Part shown: positions 1 to 6,305 of the stretch, in pieces
How the letters are laid out: every line of letters begins with the position of its first letter
Position numbering within the stretch: position 1 is the stretch's first letter
NCBI GenBank assembly: GCA_964598425.1
Contig: CAZRBV010000072.1
Location: 1 to 6,394 of the forward strand
DNA from: UBA12567 sp964598425
Lineage (GTDB): Bacteria > Planctomycetota > Phycisphaerae > Phycisphaerales > SM1A02
Direction of reading: 5' to 3'
DNA: 6,394 bases
Translations under genes and position numbers: made by a program
Notes under the pieces: generated by a model
Database searches by the model: none
What the model saw: the letters and a program-made list of their open reading frames with translations, nothing else
Told to the model about the DNA's origin: nothing

Positions 1-522
1 TCGTCCATTTCCATCACCAGCATCGCGGATTCGGTGGGGGAGGCCGCTGATCGCGTGATTGGCATGCACTTCTTCAATCCGGTCCCGGTCATGAAACTCG
101 TCGAGGTCATCAAGTGCCCGGCGACGAGCGCGGACACGCTCGAGCGGACGATGACGCTCAGCGAGGCGATGGGCAAGACACCGATCGCCGCGAACGACCA
201 CCCGGGCTTCGTCAGCAACCGCGTCCTCATGCCGATGATCAACGAGGCCTTCCACGCGTGGAACGACGGTGTGGCCGAGCCCGAGGCCATCGACGGCATC
301 ATGAAACTCGGCTGCGCCTTCCCGATGGGTCCGCTGCGGCTCGCCGACCTCATCGGTCTGGACGTCTGCCGCGACATCATGCTCGTCCTGCACAACGGAC
401 TGGGCCATCCGGACAAGTACCAGCCCTGCGAGAAGCTCGTCGAGCTCGTCGAGGCAGGCCGCCTTGGAAACAAGACAGGCTGGGGCGTCTACGACTACCG
501 CGAGGCCGCGGCGACGTCCTGA
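1..522 (+). CDS. 3-hydroxyacyl-CoA dehydrogenase (probably 3-hydroxybutyryl-CoA dehydrogenase), 5'-truncated by the window edge
   Basis: This is the C-terminal 173 codons of an NAD-dependent 3-hydroxyacyl-CoA dehydrogenase, which interconverts L-3-hydroxyacyl-CoA and 3-ketoacyl-CoA in the cytoplasm (beta-oxidation or butanoate/PHB metabolism). The reading frame is open from base 1, so the GTG at 34 is an internal Val codon and not the start. Visible motifs, in window residue numbers: Ser2 in the SSI segment, the GMHFFNPVPVMKLVEVI block with catalytic His23 and Glu35, and DHPGFVSNR with Asn73. The spacings Ser-21-His-12-Glu and His-50-Asn equal those of Ser137, His158, Glu170 and Asn208 in the human enzyme. 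The C-terminal dimerisation domain follows, with GPLRLADLIGLDV and GNKTGWGVYDY. The Rossmann NAD domain, about 110 residues, is outside the window. Codons are strongly C/G-ended. A bifunctional FadB-like origin is unlikely because the protein ends just after the GWGVYDY segment, as single-domain enzymes do. Confidence 0.93.
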   Translation, partial: SSISITSIADSVGEAADRVIGMHFFNPVPVMKLVEVIKCPATSADTLERTMTLSEAMGKTPIAANDHPGFVSNRVLMPMINEAFHAWNDGVAEPEAIDGIMKLGCAFPMGPLRLADLIGLDVCRDIMLVLHNGLGHPDKYQPCEKLVELVEAGRLGNKTGWGVYDYREAAATS

Positions 523-530
523 GGGTTCGT

Positions 531-601
531 CAGAGAGGGGTTGCCCTTGTTTTCTTCTCCCTCCTCTGGAGGGAGATGTCCGCGCAGCGGACAGAGAGGG
601 G
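531..601. repeat. Intergenic REP-like palindromic element with two adjacent perfect hairpins
   Basis: Two perfect inverted repeats abut. The first has a 9-bp stem (556-564 TCTCCCTCC with 568-576 GGAGGGAGA) and a TCT loop. The second has a 7-bp stem (577-583 TGTCCGC with 587-593 GCGGACA) and a GCA loop. The decamer CAGAGAGGGG occurs at 531-540 and again at 592-601, in the same orientation, so it brackets the hairpins. Read on the minus strand the order is CCCCTCTCTG, GTCC-type hairpin, CTCCCTCC-type hairpin, then an A-rich GAAGAAAAC stretch. From memory, this layout resembles short palindromic repeats scattered in intergenic regions of many GC-rich genomes. Neither hairpin is followed by a T tract on either strand, so a simple intrinsic terminator is not supported, though the element could still affect transcript ends or stability. 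It lies between the dehydrogenase stop and resB. Confidence 0.6.
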
Positions 602-717
602 CTGTGGTCAGGGAGCAGCCTGGTCCTGCGGGCGCGTTCTGATTGCGATGGGCTGAGCGGATACACCGCAGCGCACCAAGGCACGGTCGTGTTGTGGCGA
701 GGTAGAATCCGCAATTC

Positions 718-3096
718 ATGACGTCGCCATCGAATAATCGCAGCCGCTTGCCTGGCCCGCTTGGGCTCCTGGAGAGCATCTGGTTCGGCATCTTCCTGCT
801 CACGGTGCTGTTTGTGTACTGCTCCATCGGCTCGGCGGGCGTGCCCGTGAGCCTCGCCTTCTGGGAGCCGGGCGCGTGGTATCCGCTGCGGGAGCACCGG
901 CTTCTGGAGATGACCGAGTACGAGTGGTTCAACTGGTGGCCGTGCTACACGCTGGTTGGGCTGACATGCCTCAACATGGCGGTCGTCACGATCCGCTGGA
1001 TTCCACTCACTGCTATCAACGCGGGCGTGTGGATGATTCACGGCGGCATCATTGTGATGTGCCTCGGCTGCGTGATTTACTTCGGCACAAAGGTCGAAGG
1101 GGACGTCGCAGTAGCACGCGGCCGTCTTCTGGTCGAGACGCCCGATGGGCAGACGACTAGCTTGCTCGCAATGCCGGGCGCGAGCGCCCTGGTCGGTTCA
1201 TCGGACAACCTCTGGTCGTTTCGGATCGCCAGTATCGATCCAGAATGGTCGCTGCTCAGCGGCGATGATGCGGGCGATCAGGCTTATGCCGTGACTGTCT
1301 CGGTGGAAGGACCAGAACAGTCCTTTATGCGTCAGGTCATTGCCGGATATCCGGAGTACACCGAAGACATCATTCCAAGTGGCGATCATCAGCAGCCAAT
1401 GGCACGCGCGAAGAATGTGCTTGGAGAGGCGCTGGTGAATGCCGACCTCTCCATCTCGCTGGCTCCGGATCGCCGCGACACGTTTTATCTGCAGGCGCAT
1501 CCGTCAATCTATCTGCGAGAAGTGTCGTTTGATGACCTCGGCCGCACCATTCCGAAGACTCCCTGGATTGAACGCCCCATTTCGGGCATGCCGCGATTCC
1601 ATGACCGAGTCGGCGCGATGGAGCGAGTCTGGCTTGCGGACGGAGAGGCAATCGACATCGATCCGTTGGATATGCGGGTTGCTTCGATTGATGCAAACGA
1701 TCCGCTTGCGGGAACAGATGTGGTGCTGAGCGACTATGTCCGGTACGCGCTGCTCCAACCCAGACCCGTGCCAACCACCGGCGGCCTGCCTTCGCCGTGG
1801 GCATCGGTCACCCTCGATACACCGGACGGCCGCAGTCAAAGGCACGAGGTGATGCCGGAGGACGTTGGCCAATCAACAGCGCCGCCAGATCAGTTGTCTA
1901 TCACGTGGATCGATGAGGACCTCGAACTCGAGCCAGCGGCTGTGCCACGGATCCGTATGCAGGTTCCCAGGTCAGATGTCGATATCACGGTGCCGATTGC
2001 AGCGGTAAGCGTTGTCATTGAAGATCTTGATATGACGCCAATTGAGGGCACCCCGTTCTCATGGCGCGTGCAGCGATTCGATGACGGTCTCTTTATTGCG
2101 GGCCGCACTGTATCGATGGCACGGGTTGAGATCAGTGATGGCGAGTCGACGTGGATGCGATGGGTCTTTGATGACCCCTCAATGAACGCAGACATGCCGC
2201 TTGAGGGAAGCCCATCGCACGATGGCGATCGGAATCTCGATGAGCGGTTGACAATGACGTATCTGCCGCCGGCGATCGGAGGCTCCACAATCGAGTTGAT
2301 TGCCGGACCAACTCGTGATCGGTTGCGTGTCCGTGTTTCGCTTCCAGGGCAGTCCCCCCGGGTTGAAGATATTGTCATTGGCGCGCCAGTTGAACTCGCC
2401 CGAGGCATCACCCTGACTGTTGATGACTGGGCGCCAAGTGTTCGTATGGAAACGCGGCCAACGATCGTGCCAAAGAAGCAGCGAGATCTTGCAGCGGCAA
2501 ACCAGTTCAGCATGGTCCGCGCGGTTGTTCCAGGGCAGGTTGATCAGGTGGCGTGGCTTCCCATGCACCACTACCCGTTCGAGTCAATGGCCGACGCCGT
2601 GCTCGGCTTTCGATACTCGCCGACAATGATTCAAATGCCCGACGGCCGGTTGATCGAGTTGATGCTGTCTCGAACAAGCCATCCGCTCCCTGCGAAAGTG
2701 TCGCTCGACGGATTCAGAATTGCATCGCATGTCGGCGGGTTTACCGGCAGCGTCAGCAGTGTGCTCAATTGGCACAGTCGGGTGCGGTTCGAAGACTCGG
2801 ATGGCAGTGTCGAACACGTTGAAGTCAGCGTCAACGACCCAAAGCCAAAGGATGGATTGTGGTTCTTCCAATCACAGTGGGATCCGCCAGATCCAAGCGG
2901 GTCGCGTGGTGGCGTTCCCTCGGCAGGCAGGAACTTTACGGTCCTCGGCGTTGGCAACCGAAACGGGGTCTGGACGATGCTTGCGGGCTGTGTGCTGAGT
3001 GTGGTTGGCATGATCTATGCCTTCTACATCAAGCCCATGCTCAAGCGAAAAGCGGCACTTGCTGTGTATGAAACTGCCGGTGAGGTGACGACATGA
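718..3096 (+). CDS. resB: ResB/Ccs1-family cytochrome c biogenesis protein (System II), large-periplasmic-domain type
   Basis: ResB (Ccs1/CcsB) is the partner of CcsA in System II cytochrome c maturation; the complex moves haem to the outer face of the cytoplasmic membrane and ligates it to apocytochromes. The 792-aa protein has the ResB plan. TM1 is at about residues 17-40 (LLESIWFGIFLLTVLFVY), TM2 at about 73-93 and TM3 at about 103-123 (VWMIHGGIIVMCLGCVIYFG). A periplasmic domain of roughly 625 residues follows, then TM4 at about 750-771 ending in the typical AFYIKP. Just before TM4, VSVNDPKPKDGLWFFQSQW (703-721) matches the ResB segment that reads N-P-x-x-x-x-G-x-x-x-x-Q-S. His108 in TM3 is a candidate haem ligand. 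The family is commonly 400-600 aa, so the length is notable. ATG 718 is the best start because TM1 follows at once; GAGGT at 699-703 is a weak, distant ribosome site. The stop overlaps the ccsA start. The central part is richer in A/T-ended codons than its ends. Confidence 0.9.
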   Translation: MTSPSNNRSRLPGPLGLLESIWFGIFLLTVLFVYCSIGSAGVPVSLAFWEPGAWYPLREHRLLEMTEYEWFNWWPCYTLVGLTCLNMAVVTIRWIPLTAINAGVWMIHGGIIVMCLGCVIYFGTKVEGDVAVARGRLLVETPDGQTTSLLAMPGASALVGSSDNLWSFRIASIDPEWSLLSGDDAGDQAYAVTVSVEGPEQSFMRQVIAGYPEYTEDIIPSGDHQQPMARAKNVLGEALVNADLSISLAPDRRDTFYLQAHPSIYLREVSFDDLGRTIPKTPWIERPISGMPRFHDRVGAMERVWLADGEAIDIDPLDMRVASIDANDPLAGTDVVLSDYVRYALLQPRPVPTTGGLPSPWASVTLDTPDGRSQRHEVMPEDVGQSTAPPDQLSITWIDEDLELEPAAVPRIRMQVPRSDVDITVPIAAVSVVIEDLDMTPIEGTPFSWRVQRFDDGLFIAGRTVSMARVEISDGESTWMRWVFDDPSMNADMPLEGSPSHDGDRNLDERLTMTYLPPAIGGSTIELIAGPTRDRLRVRVSLPGQSPRVEDIVIGAPVELARGITLTVDDWAPSVRMETRPTIVPKKQRDLAAANQFSMVRAVVPGQVDQVAWLPMHHYPFESMADAVLGFRYSPTMIQMPDGRLIELMLSRTSHPLPAKVSLDGFRIASHVGGFTGSVSSVLNWHSRVRFEDSDGSVEHVEVSVNDPKPKDGLWFFQSQWDPPDPSGSRGGVPSAGRNFTVLGVGNRNGVWTMLAGCVLSVVGMIYAFYIKPMLKRKAALAVYETAGEVTT
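3082..3087 (+). promoter_or_regulatory. Ribosome binding site of ccsA inside the end of resB
   Basis: GAGGTG lies 5 nt before the ATG at 3093 and is the clearest Shine-Dalgarno match in the window. Together with the ATGA overlap of the ccsA start and the resB stop (3093-3096), it indicates translational coupling of the two proteins and supports this start for ccsA. Confidence 0.7.
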
Positions 3097-4790
3097 TTCG
3101 TGCCACGCTCGCATTACTGGTATTGGCCGTCACATCGACACACGCTGCGCCTCCGGCATCTACGGACGACGTGCCAAGTTTCTACGAGTCAGTCGATCTC
3201 TCGCCACTTGATGAGGTGACGGTCTGGCAGGATGGCCGGCTCAAGAGCTTTGAGTCTTTCGCTCGTGACACCATGAACTGGATCAGCGGTCCGCGAAAGC
3301 CTGGCGGTCTTGAGCCTCGTGTCGCGATGCTCGACATCATGCTGCGCCCTTCGGTCTGGTTTGATCAGGATCTGTACTACGTCAAAAACAAGCTTGTTCG
3401 CGTAGAGATTGCGAGGACGCTCAGAGACAGTCCAGCGCGGCCTGCAGCGGCCACCGAGGAGAGGCTGGATCGCTTCATCGCTCGTGGACTCGCGCCCCGA
3501 GGGTTCCTGTCTCATCCCGATGTGAAGGCAATGCTCTCGCGCATGCGAACCGATGTCATGCGATTCGCCAAGCCGGTTCGAGCGATTGATACAGCGCTGA
3601 TGGTTGCGCGGCCGGAAGTCATCCGGGCGGAGCTCCTTCTCATTCCACCACAGGGCGAAGATGCGCTGCGGAAGCCATGGTTGGATATCGACGGGGTTGC
3701 GGCGCAGGATCCGACCTCTCCGGTCGGTGTTGCCTGGACCGGGCTTCAGGAAGCATGGCTTGCGGGGGATGTATCACGGGTCAACGAGGCCGCAGCTTCA
3801 CTTGCTGCATCGCTCAGAAATGTCAACCCAGATGTATACCCGTCAGCCGAGCGACTCCGCGCCGAGAGCATGTACTTTCAGTGGCGAGGGTTTACGTGGG
3901 GGTGGATCTTCTATGTTCTGGCTGTCGCGGTGCTGCTGATGTGGGTGGTGTACCGCTGGCGAGGGGCGTTCTGGGGTGGCCTGCTCATCTTCATGGTTGC
4001 GCTCGGATTGCAGACAGCCTCGGTCATTCTTCGTACGTACATATCCGGCCGTTGGCCGAACACCAACATGTTCGAGGCGGTGACGACGAGCGCGTGGTAT
4101 GGCGGCGTCTTTGCGATCATCATGGAAGTCATCGTTCGGAAGACTCGGATGAAGGGTCTCTTTCTTCTAGGCAGCGCTATCTGTTCAATGGTGGCGCTCA
4201 TGGCAGCGCATCTTGATCCGGTGCATCTCAACCCGGCTATTGGAAACAAAATGCCGGTGCTGCACGACGTGTGGCTGCACATTCACACCAACGTCATTAT
4301 CTTCGCCTACGTACTCATCTTCCTGGCAGCGATGACGGCGGCGATGTTCCTGATCAGGCGTGCCGCGCAATTCGTCTTCGGCACCGTGGACATCGGAAGC
4401 GATTATGCCCGAGCCGGCGGTGCCGGATTCCTGATGTCACCACGGCCCGACGGGACCACGGCGCTTACCGCGCAGAGCACGACCTTCGGTCAGGTTCTCG
4501 ACGGCGCAACGATGGTGCTCGTGGAGCTGTCATTCATTCTGCTGTGGGCCGGCATCGTGATGGGCGCGATCTGGGCCGACCATTCCTGGGGCCGGCCGTG
4601 GGGCTGGGATCCGAAGGAGACGTTCGCCCTCAACACCTTCCTCATCTTCGCATTGCTCATCCACATGCGATTGAAGGTGAAGGACAAGGGACTGTGGACC
4701 GCGCTGCTCGCCCTGATCGGATGCGTCGTGATGATCTTCAACTGGATCATCATCAACTTTACGATCAGTGGGCTGCATTCGTATGCCTGA
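3093..4790 (+). CDS. ccsA: CcsA/ResC cytochrome c biogenesis protein (WWD-domain haem handling protein) with N-terminal periplasmic extension
   Basis: CcsA is the haem-presenting subunit of the System II cytochrome c synthetase in the cytoplasmic membrane. Residues 1-18 look like a signal peptide or N-terminal anchor (hydrophobic, ending THA-AP). Residues 19-265 form a soluble, probably periplasmic region that begins with VTVWQDGRLKSFESFARDT; similar extensions with a GR...FAR pattern are known in CcsA proteins of Bacteroidetes and planctomycetes. About eight membrane segments follow, at roughly 267-289, 293-313, 331-350, 352-372, 399-421, 471-493, 511-525 and 534-556. Family hallmarks are GRWPNTNMFE (319-328), WLHIHTN with His398 (P-His1 candidate), the WWD motif WADHSWGRPWGWDPKET (494-510), IHMRLK with His524 (TM-His candidate), and the terminal GLHSYA with His562 (P-His2 candidate). 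All expected haem-ligand histidines are therefore present and the gene looks functional. It is coupled to resB by a 4-nt overlap. No clear terminator is seen after it. Confidence 0.94.
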   Translation: MIRATLALLVLAVTSTHAAPPASTDDVPSFYESVDLSPLDEVTVWQDGRLKSFESFARDTMNWISGPRKPGGLEPRVAMLDIMLRPSVWFDQDLYYVKNKLVRVEIARTLRDSPARPAAATEERLDRFIARGLAPRGFLSHPDVKAMLSRMRTDVMRFAKPVRAIDTALMVARPEVIRAELLLIPPQGEDALRKPWLDIDGVAAQDPTSPVGVAWTGLQEAWLAGDVSRVNEAAASLAASLRNVNPDVYPSAERLRAESMYFQWRGFTWGWIFYVLAVAVLLMWVVYRWRGAFWGGLLIFMVALGLQTASVILRTYISGRWPNTNMFEAVTTSAWYGGVFAIIMEVIVRKTRMKGLFLLGSAICSMVALMAAHLDPVHLNPAIGNKMPVLHDVWLHIHTNVIIFAYVLIFLAAMTAAMFLIRRAAQFVFGTVDIGSDYARAGGAGFLMSPRPDGTTALTAQSTTFGQVLDGATMVLVELSFILLWAGIVMGAIWADHSWGRPWGWDPKETFALNTFLIFALLIHMRLKVKDKGLWTALLALIGCVVMIFNWIIINFTISGLHSYA

Positions 4791-4951
4791 ATGAGAGTTG
4801 GTTGTTCGCTCTTCCACGCCGGGGGTGCTGTCGGGCATCGACTGGCCGGCACTCCACACGTCGGGGGACTGGGCGGTCGTTGTGTTCCGCGCATGCCTCG
4901 ACTTGAGACTTGGTATGGATGCCCGGTCAGGCTGGCCCGTATCGTGAACCC

Positions 4952-5932
4952 ATGAGAATACCCATGATCGTGTGCATGATGATGTCCACCACAGACCTCT
5001 TCGCCCATGAGGTGCCTTCGTCGCTGGATGTCTCAACCAACCACGTCCACATAGACGAGCAAGGCGGCTCCCGCATCATTCGCAGCGATGGTCTTCCAGA
5101 TCATGTGACTGGCCGCTTTCCAAACTCCCACAATCCCCATGCCATATCGGTCCAGCGGAACGTCTGGAGGGTACCGCTGAAACCCAGACCACTTGCAACG
5201 CCGCGGCCGGTCGGTCAGCAGCCATTCGGCGTGGCCCTCAACGGCGTGCCGTTCGATCCTTCGACCGCCGAGTACTGGAATCGCGATCGCTCGAGTGGTT
5301 GGCGCATCGTTGCAGGTGTCCCGATGGTCAATCTTGGCGAGGATGCCAGCCACGCGCACGTGCAGCTGACCGGCGCGTATCACTACCACGACATTCCGAC
5401 CGGACTTGTTGATCGGTTGGTGCGCGAATCGGGTCGGCCGGCAGGCGCGGCCATGATCCTCGTGGGATGGGCTGCTGACGGGTATCCCATCTACAACCAA
5501 TGGGCGCACGCCGACGAAACGGACGCCACGTCGCCCGTTCGGGAGATGCGCTCGAGTTACCGACTCACATCGACTCCCCGGCCCGATCCGCCGCTGGGAC
5601 CTGGTGGAGCGCCCGATGGCATGTATGAACCCGACTGGGAATTCGTCGAAGGGCTCGGTGACCTCGACGAGTGCAACGGCCGCACAGGCGCGACACCTGA
5701 GTTTCCGCAGGGCACCTACTACTACGTGCTCACCGAAGGCTATCCATTCATACCACGGTGCTTTCACGCTCAACCGGATACTTCCTTCAGCCGGAAGGGC
5801 CCATCGCAGGGGCAGCGCGGCTTCCGGGGGGGCGACTTTCGGGGGGGCGACTTTCGGGGGGGCGACTTTCGGGGGGGCGGCGGAAGGCCCGGTGGTCCGC
5901 CGCCCGGGGCACCACCGCGTCCACCACAGTGA
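4952..5932 (+). CDS. Secreted YHYH-domain protein with FRGGD repeat tail
   Basis: The family is named after its YHYH motif and has no established biochemical function; members are mostly exported. The ATG at 4952 gives a short N-terminal hydrophobic signal (MRIPMIVCMMMSTTDLFA, likely cut before HEV). An in-frame TTG at 4910 would put a charged, proline-containing stretch before it and is less likely. No good ribosome site is visible. Family blocks in the 326-aa product are FGVALNGVPFDP (92-103), HAHVQLTGAYHYHDIP (134-149, YHYH at 143-146), GWAADGYPIY (172-181) and LDECNGRTGATPEFPQGTYYYVLTEGYPFIPRCFH (238-272), with one Cys in each half of the last block (Cys241, Cys270), which could form a disulphide. 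After residue 279 the protein turns into a low-complexity tail: four FRGGD/FRGGG units, then a Gly/Pro/Arg-rich end. The many His, Asp and Glu residues around YHYH suggest metal binding, but that is inference. No functional link to the upstream ccsA is evident. Confidence 0.88.
   Translation: MRIPMIVCMMMSTTDLFAHEVPSSLDVSTNHVHIDEQGGSRIIRSDGLPDHVTGRFPNSHNPHAISVQRNVWRVPLKPRPLATPRPVGQQPFGVALNGVPFDPSTAEYWNRDRSSGWRIVAGVPMVNLGEDASHAHVQLTGAYHYHDIPTGLVDRLVRESGRPAGAAMILVGWAADGYPIYNQWAHADETDATSPVREMRSSYRLTSTPRPDPPLGPGGAPDGMYEPDWEFVEGLGDLDECNGRTGATPEFPQGTYYYVLTEGYPFIPRCFHAQPDTSFSRKGPSQGQRGFRGGDFRGGDFRGGDFRGGGGRPGGPPPGAPPRPPQ
5822..5881 (+). repeat. 15-bp tandem repeat (4 units) encoding FRGGD pentapeptides in the YHYH protein tail
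   Basis: Four consecutive 15-bp units start at 5822, 5837, 5852 and 5867. Units two and three are identical (TTTCGGGGGGGCGAC); the first differs at one base (TTC for TTT) and the last ends GGC instead of GAC. The unit length is a multiple of three, so gain or loss of a unit keeps the frame. Each of units two to four holds a run of seven G, prone to slippage that would shift the frame of the C-terminus. The near identity of the units at DNA level points to recent expansion. Confidence 0.95.
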
Positions 5933-5942
5933 GTGATTGGTG

Positions 5943-5966
5943 GGGGGACTGGAGCCACGGTCCCTC
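5943..5966 (+). other. Stem-loop just after the YHYH gene
   Basis: A 9-bp stem with two G-T wobbles (5943-5951 GGGGGACTG with 5958-5966 CGGTCCCTC) and a 6-nt loop lies 11 nt after the stop codon. Position and stability would suit a transcription end or mRNA-stabilising structure, but no T tract follows it, so it is not a standard intrinsic terminator. Confidence 0.3.
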
Positions 5967-5983
5967 GAGCCCGATCCGCAAAC

Positions 5984-6240
5984 CGGTTTCACGACACGGG
6001 TCTTGCATGCTGGCTGCTTGGGATTCGATCCGAGTCGCAGCTCCGATCGCATCCGCTTCGTGGCGCGATTTTCGAATCATGGGTCGCTTCGGAGATCCCC
6101 AAGCACCGGACCAATGCGGGCATCAGGGGTGCTAGTGGTTCTATCGCGATCACGATGGTGCGGAAGCCGACCTCGTGATCGAGGACGATGGCGGGCTCGC
6201 GCTGATCGAAGCACGGGCCAGTGAGACGGCGACGCCGAAC
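5984..6240 (+). pseudogene. Remnant of a DUF4143-type AAA ATPase (C-terminal domain only, frameshifted)
   Basis: Translated in two frames, the stretch gives the C-terminal DUF4143 domain of the ATP-binding AAA_14/DUF4143 family. The first frame (about 5984-6133) reads RFHDTGLACWLLGIRS, then QLRSHPLRGAIFESWVASEI, matching the family pattern DTGL..YLLGI...QL..HPLRGAIFE.WV.SEI. The second frame (6136 on) reads WFYRDHDGAEADLVIEDDGG followed by LALIEARA, matching the family's W(F/Y)R...G.EVDLVIE......IEVK. The second frame is one base earlier than the first and begins right after an in-frame TAG (6133-6135), as if one base had been lost near 6121-6135. The usual family lysine of IEVK is Arg here. 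No Walker A or other ATPase core exists upstream: the YHYH gene ends only about 50 nt before. Full-length members are roughly 380-420 aa, so only about a fifth remains. After about 6240 the likeness fades. Such ATPases often move between genomes, which fits a decayed acquired gene; a sequencing error could explain the frameshift but not the missing N-terminus. Confidence 0.8.
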
Positions 6241-6305
6241 ATCAATGACTCTGCCGCGCGTGAAGCGTCACCATCGACGAGTCCCTTCCGCTACGCTGAT
6301 CATCG

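Noticed and set aside
34..36. GTG as the start of the dehydrogenase
   Set aside because: The frame stays open to base 1 and the preceding residues (SSISITSIAD) belong to the conserved family sequence, so the gene is truncated by the window.
556..593. Hairpins as an intrinsic terminator of the dehydrogenase gene
   Set aside because: No T tract follows either hairpin on the + strand, and the minus strand has an A-rich stretch there instead.
1890..2513. Minus-strand open frame of 207 codons inside resB
   Set aside because: It lies wholly within resB, its product is Ser/Arg-rich without domain features, and the + strand frame is continuous through the region.
4910..4951. Earlier TTG start for the YHYH protein
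   Set aside because: It would place 14 residues with Pro, Gly and charged residues before the hydrophobic signal; the ATG at 4952 gives a standard export signal.
4791..4951. Search for a small gene, RNA or terminator between ccsA and the YHYH gene
   Set aside because: Only a weak GCCGG/CCGGC pairing and overlapping shadow frames are present; nothing reaches the level of a supported feature.
5822..5881. CRISPR-like or other non-coding array
   Set aside because: The 15-bp units are directly contiguous without spacers and stay in frame inside the YHYH gene.
718..5932. Idea that resB, ccsA and the YHYH gene form a new three-gene system
   Set aside because: A 161-nt spacer separates ccsA from the YHYH gene, and no shared motif such as a CXXCH haem site in the YHYH protein links them; one locus alone cannot support the claim.
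5033..6052. Long minus-strand open frame of 339 codons opposite the YHYH gene
   Set aside because: The + strand encodes a clear YHYH-family protein over the same bases; the minus frame has no recognisable motif and is an expected by-product of GC-rich coding DNA.
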